A DNA stretch of 64,000 nucleotides from assembly GCA_013400975.1 (NCBI GenBank), contig WBMZ01004660.1:24089-88088 (forward strand). The letters are read 5' to 3'. Source of the DNA: Atrichornis clamosus. Lineage: Eukaryota; Chordata; Aves; Passeriformes; Menuridae. Position 1 is the first letter of the stretch. The number at the start of each line of letters is the position of its first letter. Position numbers and translations under genes: made by a program. The notes below the pieces were generated by a model, which ran no database searches, was not told where the DNA came from, and worked only from the letters and a program-made list of their open reading frames with translations. This document shows positions 60,601 to 64,000 of this stretch, one piece after another.

Positions 60601-62536
60601 GGGAAAGAAGAGACTTACTAGTGACTGGGGTTTTTTCCTTTAAAAAAAGGATATGTTGAGCATAGGTGCAAAGCAAAGTTTTTGGATGTAAACTAGAGAT
60701 TATGACATAAATATTCATTTTTATGACAGTTGTATCATTTACTTAGAAATAAATGATTTAATACTAGAAAAAAAGACTTTTTAAAGAAGTCTGTATTCAG
60801 AGTTATCAATGCAACTGCAAAGCAGGAGTTTGAAGACAAGAAAACCCAACACCAAGTGTGACATAACAGCACGGGAGTGGGGCTGGAGGCTGAGCATGGA
60901 TCTCTTCCCAAAGTCATCAGCAGAGTCAGAAATAGGCGGGAAAAAGACACCTCAGGTGTGTAAGGAAGGGAGCGAGAACCATCTCATCGTGACCCAAACA
61001 CATTTTGGAGAATAAAAACCAGACGAGTGTGAGTGACACAGGGGCTGTGGGCAGCTCCCTGGTCTTGCTGAGTGTTCCCTGATGGCACCTGAAGCCAGGC
61101 TGGGGCTCATCTGCACAGGGTCAGGGTCAGCACAAGCGTGAAGCCCCATGGACAGTGACGCTCTCAGCAGACCAGCTGCACACTGCAGTTGCTACAGACA
61201 CACACAGGTACTTTCAGCTGGCAAGGAAAGATCTACTGAAAATCATTTTAGTTCAAATCAGTCCATGACACATTTTCTTTAGCCAAAAGATGCACAGAGA
61301 TCCATCTCATTAAAAGACTCTGAAAGATCAGATGTGCGTGAAGACAGGACATGGACATTAATCAAGGCAGAAAACAAATATATTTTTCTGCCATTACAAC
61401 GTATTAGAATTATAAAATAATCTAATAGGTTCTAAAAAGCAATTTAAAGAATAGATAAAGAATAATTGATAAAAGTCAGTTTGAAAGAACTACAGCAAAA
61501 GCATGACTTGGTAGTCTTAGTAGCTCAAGAATATTTATTTAGGCTCCCTCTGAAAGAACTGGCCTCAAAAATTCACATTAAAACCCCTCAGGCTTGAACA
61601 CATCTTAACATTAAAGACTTTACATTTAAAAGGCATCCAAAGAACTTGTTCTGTTTGAAAGGATGCAAGTATGGCTCCAGGAAACACAGACTAAAGGCTC
61701 CTAAAGGATATGACTGAAACAAACGCCTTGACTCAAAAGCTTCCCAGCAGGAGGCAGAGGGATGTCCTGAAGCGGAATGAAGATCCTGGGACAAATGACC
61801 GTGGCAGGGAGTGCTGCAGTGTCTCCTGTGAAGGACACACCTCGGGAAGGCTCAGGGACACAGCTGCAGCAGGCTGTGCTGGGCATCCCCTGCCACGGAC
61901 TCTGACACAGCCCTGGAGTGAGGCACGAGGGGAGCAGATCAGGGCGACACACGGAGCCAAGGGAAGAGGGCAAAAGGAGCAGAGGGGAAACACAGAGAAC
62001 AGACAAGCACCCCAGTGATGCTGCTGCCAGCAGAGGCACCTGCCTGGCCCCAGGGCAGAGGGCCCAGCCGGATTCCAGCAGGCACAGGGTGCTCCCATGC
62101 CCAGCACTGCTCACAGGGGGAGGTACAACTCAGGGGCTCTGCAAGAGCTGCTCTTTGCTCCTCACTGCTCTAAAAACTCATGTGCCACCTCCTCCCTCTG
62201 TGAACTCCAGGTGAAAGCCACCCCTTCCCCGGCACAGCAGTGACTCTGGTGCTGCCAGGCTGGAGCTGGTGCAGGGAGAGCCCAGGAACCCCCCTGGCAG
62301 GGACAGGGGCACCTCAGCACAGACTGGGCTTATTTATTGTCCCTGGGGAGAGAGGACACTTCACTGGAGAGCAGGAAGCCAAGCAAGGAACTCTTATCAG
62401 CGTCTCCTTATCAACAAACAGAGCATTAACCCAGTCATGCAGTGTAGCCCTGAGCAACCACCCCAAAGCACAGAGATACCTCCTGTCTTTTCCTTTCCTC
62501 CTGGCTGATTGCTTCCGACAATCCATTCTTCTTCAC
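42548..62536 (-). CDS. ARHGEF26: ARHGEF26 (SGEF), RhoG guanine-nucleotide exchange factor, 3' part
   Basis: Eleven minus-strand coding exons, 62480-62536 down to 42548-42690, join in frame to the C-terminal 448 aa (human protein about 871). The gene continues past the right edge; its large N-terminal exon is not in the window. The product is a Dbl-family exchange factor that activates RhoG at the plasma membrane, promoting ruffling, macropinocytosis and junction remodelling. Numbering from the first visible residue: DH domain about 19-205, including [16 protein letters not shown] (the conserved catalytic helix); PH domain about 230-365 with [10 protein letters not shown] and [13 protein letters not shown]3 domain about 375-430 with DGWYEGERL and [12 protein letters not shown]; and terminal ETNV, a class I PDZ-ligand motif. 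It is convergent with DHX36, keeping the order known in other vertebrates. Introns are long relative to exons and contain minisatellites and CR1 copies. Confidence 0.98.
43500..43604 (-). CDS. ARHGEF26: ARHGEF26 exon: first part of SH3 domain
   Basis: Visible residues 367-401: [20 protein letters not shown] then [26 protein letters not shown] occupies the ALYDY-type position of SH3 domains. Donor GTGAGT. Confidence 0.97.
43748..43815 (-). CDS. ARHGEF26: ARHGEF26 exon: PH C-terminal helix
   Basis: Visible residues 344-366: [20 protein letters not shown]. The RARWITAL helix with its Trp is the diagnostic C-terminal helix of PH domains. Donor GTAAGT. Confidence 0.97.
44804..45098. repeat. 49-bp minisatellite interrupted by an assembly gap
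   Basis: Unit begins gtgcctgctccccccagggc and ends ccatcctggtgct. Complete copies start at 44804, 44853 and 45050, with partial copies on either side of the N run. The copies seen are essentially identical. It lies in the ARHGEF26 intron between the 43748-43815 and 45536-45745 exons. Confidence 0.95.
44910..45030. other. Assembly gap (121 N)
   Basis: A run of N within the 49-bp tandem repeat. The true copy number and gap length are unknown; collapse or expansion of the repeat is the likely cause. Confidence 0.99.
45128..45303 (-). repeat. CR1 LINE 3' fragment, reverse orientation
   Basis: Contains cacacaatcccaggctgctctgg, ttggaaggacctaacagcccatccagtgcc, and the ccccagggtgctccaagccccgtccagcctgg block, then ggatggggcaaccacaaattccctgggcaac. 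This is the reverse complement of a CR1 3' end. Confidence 0.88.
45536..45745 (-). CDS. ARHGEF26: ARHGEF26 exon: PH domain beta strands and variable loop
   Basis: Visible residues 274-343: [18 protein letters not shown], a GC-rich variable loop ([17 protein letters not shown]), then [20 protein letters not shown] and MLLGAET. The loop differs most from the mammalian sequence. Confidence 0.97.
48061..48215 (-). CDS. ARHGEF26: ARHGEF26 exon: start of PH domain
   Basis: Visible residues 223-273: [20 protein letters not shown], then [20 protein letters not shown]. Acceptor CTTGCAG, donor GTAAGA. Confidence 0.98.
50067..50096. repeat. Short 10-bp tandem repeat (gggacggaca)3
   Basis: Three near-identical 10-mers of gggacggac(a/g). 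It lies in the ARHGEF26 intron between the 48061-48215 and 51034-51123 exons; no function is apparent. Confidence 0.85.
51034..51123 (-). CDS. ARHGEF26: ARHGEF26 exon: end of DH domain
   Basis: Visible residues 193-222: [18 protein letters not shown] then [12 protein letters not shown], the last DH helix and DH-PH linker. Phase 0 on both sides. Confidence 0.97.
52063..52137 (-). CDS. ARHGEF26: ARHGEF26 exon: DH domain
   Basis: Visible residues 168-192: [20 protein letters not shown] then KEVSK. 25 codons, phase 0 on both sides. Confidence 0.97.
53265..53394 (-). CDS. ARHGEF26: ARHGEF26 exon: DH catalytic core
   Basis: Visible residues 125-167 after the split L124: [20 protein letters not shown], then [20 protein letters not shown] and MD. 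Contains the most conserved Dbl-homology segment ([12 protein letters not shown]). Confidence 0.98.
53873..54025 (-). CDS. ARHGEF26: ARHGEF26 exon: DH domain
   Basis: Visible residues 73-123: [20 protein letters not shown], then [22 protein letters not shown]-rich at third positions compared with neighbouring exons. Confidence 0.97.
56361..56555. repeat. 15-bp minisatellite, 13 units
   Basis: Thirteen units of gcagctcc(g/t)gcccc(t/g/c) run from 56361 to 56555. The unit is five codons long, so all frames stay open (for example [10 protein letters not shown] on plus, [10 protein letters not shown] on minus). It is intronic in ARHGEF26 and is not treated as coding. Confidence 0.95.
57446..57540 (+). 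repeat. CR1 LINE 3' end, second subfamily
   Basis: The phrase ggggtgtctgtgcagggccaggagctgg, then atcctaatgggtctcttccaac, ending aggatattctgtgattctatg, matches a CR1 3' end. The wording differs from the copies at 1 and 21678, suggesting a different subfamily. Confidence 0.8.
58989..59027 (+). repeat. Homopurine tract with G-quadruplex potential
   Basis: Thirty-nine consecutive purines include four GGG runs with short loops (GGG-AAAA-GGG-AGGA-GGGGAGGG) followed by a GGAA repeat. It could form a G-quadruplex or triplex. It is intronic in ARHGEF26, on the strand opposite to the gene. Confidence 0.7.
60425..60585 (-). CDS. ARHGEF26: ARHGEF26 exon: DH domain start
   Basis: Visible residues 20-72 plus two bases of K73: [20 protein letters not shown], then [20 protein letters not shown] and [28 protein letters not shown] is the first conserved Dbl-homology block. 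Donor GTAAGT. Confidence 0.98.
62480..62536 (-). CDS. ARHGEF26: ARHGEF26 exon immediately before the DH domain
   Basis: 19 codons, [19 protein letters not shown], phase 0 on both sides. This is the most 5' exon visible in the window; the upstream N-terminal exon(s) lie past 64000. Confidence 0.95.
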
Positions 62537-64000
62537 CTAAAAAATAAATCAATTGATAATTTTTATAGACTTTGTGGAAAAATGTGATTTAAAAGAGATA
62601 CAGGACTATCAAAATCCAGAAAGCAAAGCACCAAGGGTGGCTGGTTTCATGCATTTCCTAGAGGAGTTTTGAGCACAGGACCCCAAGTCAGGAGGGACAC
62701 CAGGGGAAGGGAAGGGAAGGGGCCACAGCACTACACACATGGAAGACCCTGTTCTCTTCATGGAGCAGAGGCACTTCCCTCCTCCCATTTCTCTCAGTCT
62801 TCTCCAAAAGCTCCTAACGTACTATCACCAACAGCTTTCTCTTCTTGCTCCATCTGTTCCCAGGAATTTTAAAGGCTATACTGTTCCTCATTTTATTCCT
62901 GCACACCAGGCCCCACAGTGCAGGACAGCAGGAATGAAGAGGTGCCACACTTTGGTCTGCGTGCACACCGAGGTACAGACTCACAGGTAAATGCCTGTGA
63001 AAACAACATCAACACTCCAGTGTGGGAGCCACTGTCCTTTGGAACACAAGTCACTCATTCCCATGGCACCACAAGCAGACACTTCTGGATACCAAGCAAG
63101 AACTAATTAGATGCCTTTCTATTAAACAACTAAAGTACATTTCAGTCAGCAACATGAAGGCTTCAGAGCGTTCCCGAGGAAGTGCAGTGGCACTGGGAGG
63201 TACCACATCACTTTTTAACAGATGCAGTGGAGGAGTTTTCTAAAAACACGCTGACACGGGAAATACCTCTGAACACATCCCCCAGACTGCAGTGCTCCCT
63301 GTCAACACAGACACTGCCAGCGTCCAGGGAGGTCCATGTGGCACCCGCTCAGTTCATGCTCCAAACTGCAGCTGTGCTTCGTGGCCACTGCTGTCACACA
63401 TGGGTGTGTCCACACAAAGTACACATGAATTCATCACACAGGCAAAGGGCCCAGCCTTACACTCCCCATCAACAGCAACACTTCCAAAGAGAGAGAGACC
63501 CAGACGTGGAGACTACTTTTGGCATTACTGTGAAAGAAAATTCCATACCTCATTTTGAGGAGTCCAAAATATCTAAGCTGAAATAACCTAAAAAAAGTCC
63601 CATGTGTGATACTATGCAACCAAAAATTTCATTTAAGCTAAGAACATGACCAGAAGGAGTGGAAGAGGCCCAACATCACAGCTACTAATGCTGTCTGTCA
63701 TCACACTGGCCTGGCTTTTCCCCAGCAATGACTGATTCAACCACAGAGATGAAGAGCAAAGGATGAAAGGAGGAGAGGTGAACTCCGTGCTTAGGGACAA
63801 GCAGTTCCTCCAAAGCATGGAGGTGCTGAAGTCACCAGAAACCTGAAAAGCGTCTGCACCGAAACTGAAGTGAACAGAAGCCCTTTGACACTGGGAGAGG
63901 AAGGAGAGGCAACGCAGAGCTCTGCCCTGAGGGCCCCTGACAGTCACACCAGGGGCGCTGGGGTGGTACCACGGCAGGGAGGCAGCCCTGGACACTGACC
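62537..64000 (-). other. ARHGEF26: ARHGEF26 intron, running to the window edge
   Basis: No reading frame here matches the remembered N-terminal part of the family or has matched splice sites. The overlapping open frames near 63182-63586 and 63633-63995 have no known domain. Confidence 0.65.

Noticed and set aside
63182..63995. N-terminal ARHGEF26 exon near the right edge
   Set aside because: None of the frames resembles the family N-terminus, and no acceptor/donor pair matches the phase of the 62480-62536 exon.
1..64000. CRISPR array, bacterial operon, endogenous retrovirus or new multi-gene defence-type system
   Set aside because: The DNA is an intron-rich vertebrate locus. Tandem repeats here lack spacers, and no gag/pol-like frames or LTR pairs were seen. 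The only mobile-element remains recognised are CR1 3' fragments.

Overview
The window is vertebrate nuclear DNA, almost certainly from a bird. Evidence: three intron-rich genes with avian-like coding sequence, several CR1-type LINE tails ending in the ATTCTATGA-like 3' repeat, GC-rich minisatellites, and the conserved vertebrate gene order GPR149 - DHX36 - ARHGEF26 (human chromosome 3q25). The exact species cannot be read from the sequence. A run of Ns at 44910-45030 marks an assembly gap.

Layout. Positions 1-9.9 kb are upstream intergenic DNA with no recognisable gene: a CR1 tail at the left edge, a cluster of cAMP-response-like elements at 3.96 kb, a microsatellite/minisatellite patch at 7.1-7.3 kb and a GC-rich presumed promoter region at 9.2-9.75 kb. 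GPR149, an orphan class A-like GPCR, is complete on the plus strand in 4 coding exons (10017-19773, 703 aa). About 780 bp downstream, also on plus, DHX36 (RHAU/G4R1, the G-quadruplex DEAH helicase) starts at 20556 and ends at 36470. All 25 coding exons can be joined in frame to give 985 aa. ARHGEF26 (SGEF, a RhoG exchange factor) is on the minus strand and convergent with DHX36. Its last 11 coding exons (62536 down to 42548) encode the C-terminal 448 aa: DH domain, PH domain, SH3 domain and a PDZ-ligand tail. Its large 5' exon(s) lie beyond the right edge.

Between the two convergent 3' ends (37.6-38.06 kb) is a CpG-rich island with YY1- and SP1-like sites and splice-donor-like motifs. No known gene explains it, and it is the best candidate for an undescribed transcription start. 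A second notable spot is the very short GPR149/DHX36 junction: two perfect Pol III B-box motifs and an ETS site lie just upstream of DHX36, and a G-quadruplex-forming run begins 5 nt after the first DHX36 splice junction, an attractive but untested autoregulation site for a G4 helicase.

The three genes do not form a pathway. They are neighbours by conserved synteny: a tissue-restricted receptor, a housekeeping-type helicase with a CpG/ETS promoter, and a cytoskeletal GEF. I saw no convincing tRNA, CRISPR array, retrovirus-like element or novel multi-gene system. Exon boundaries were placed by hand from GT/AG sites, reading-frame continuity and remembered family sequence; no alignment was run.
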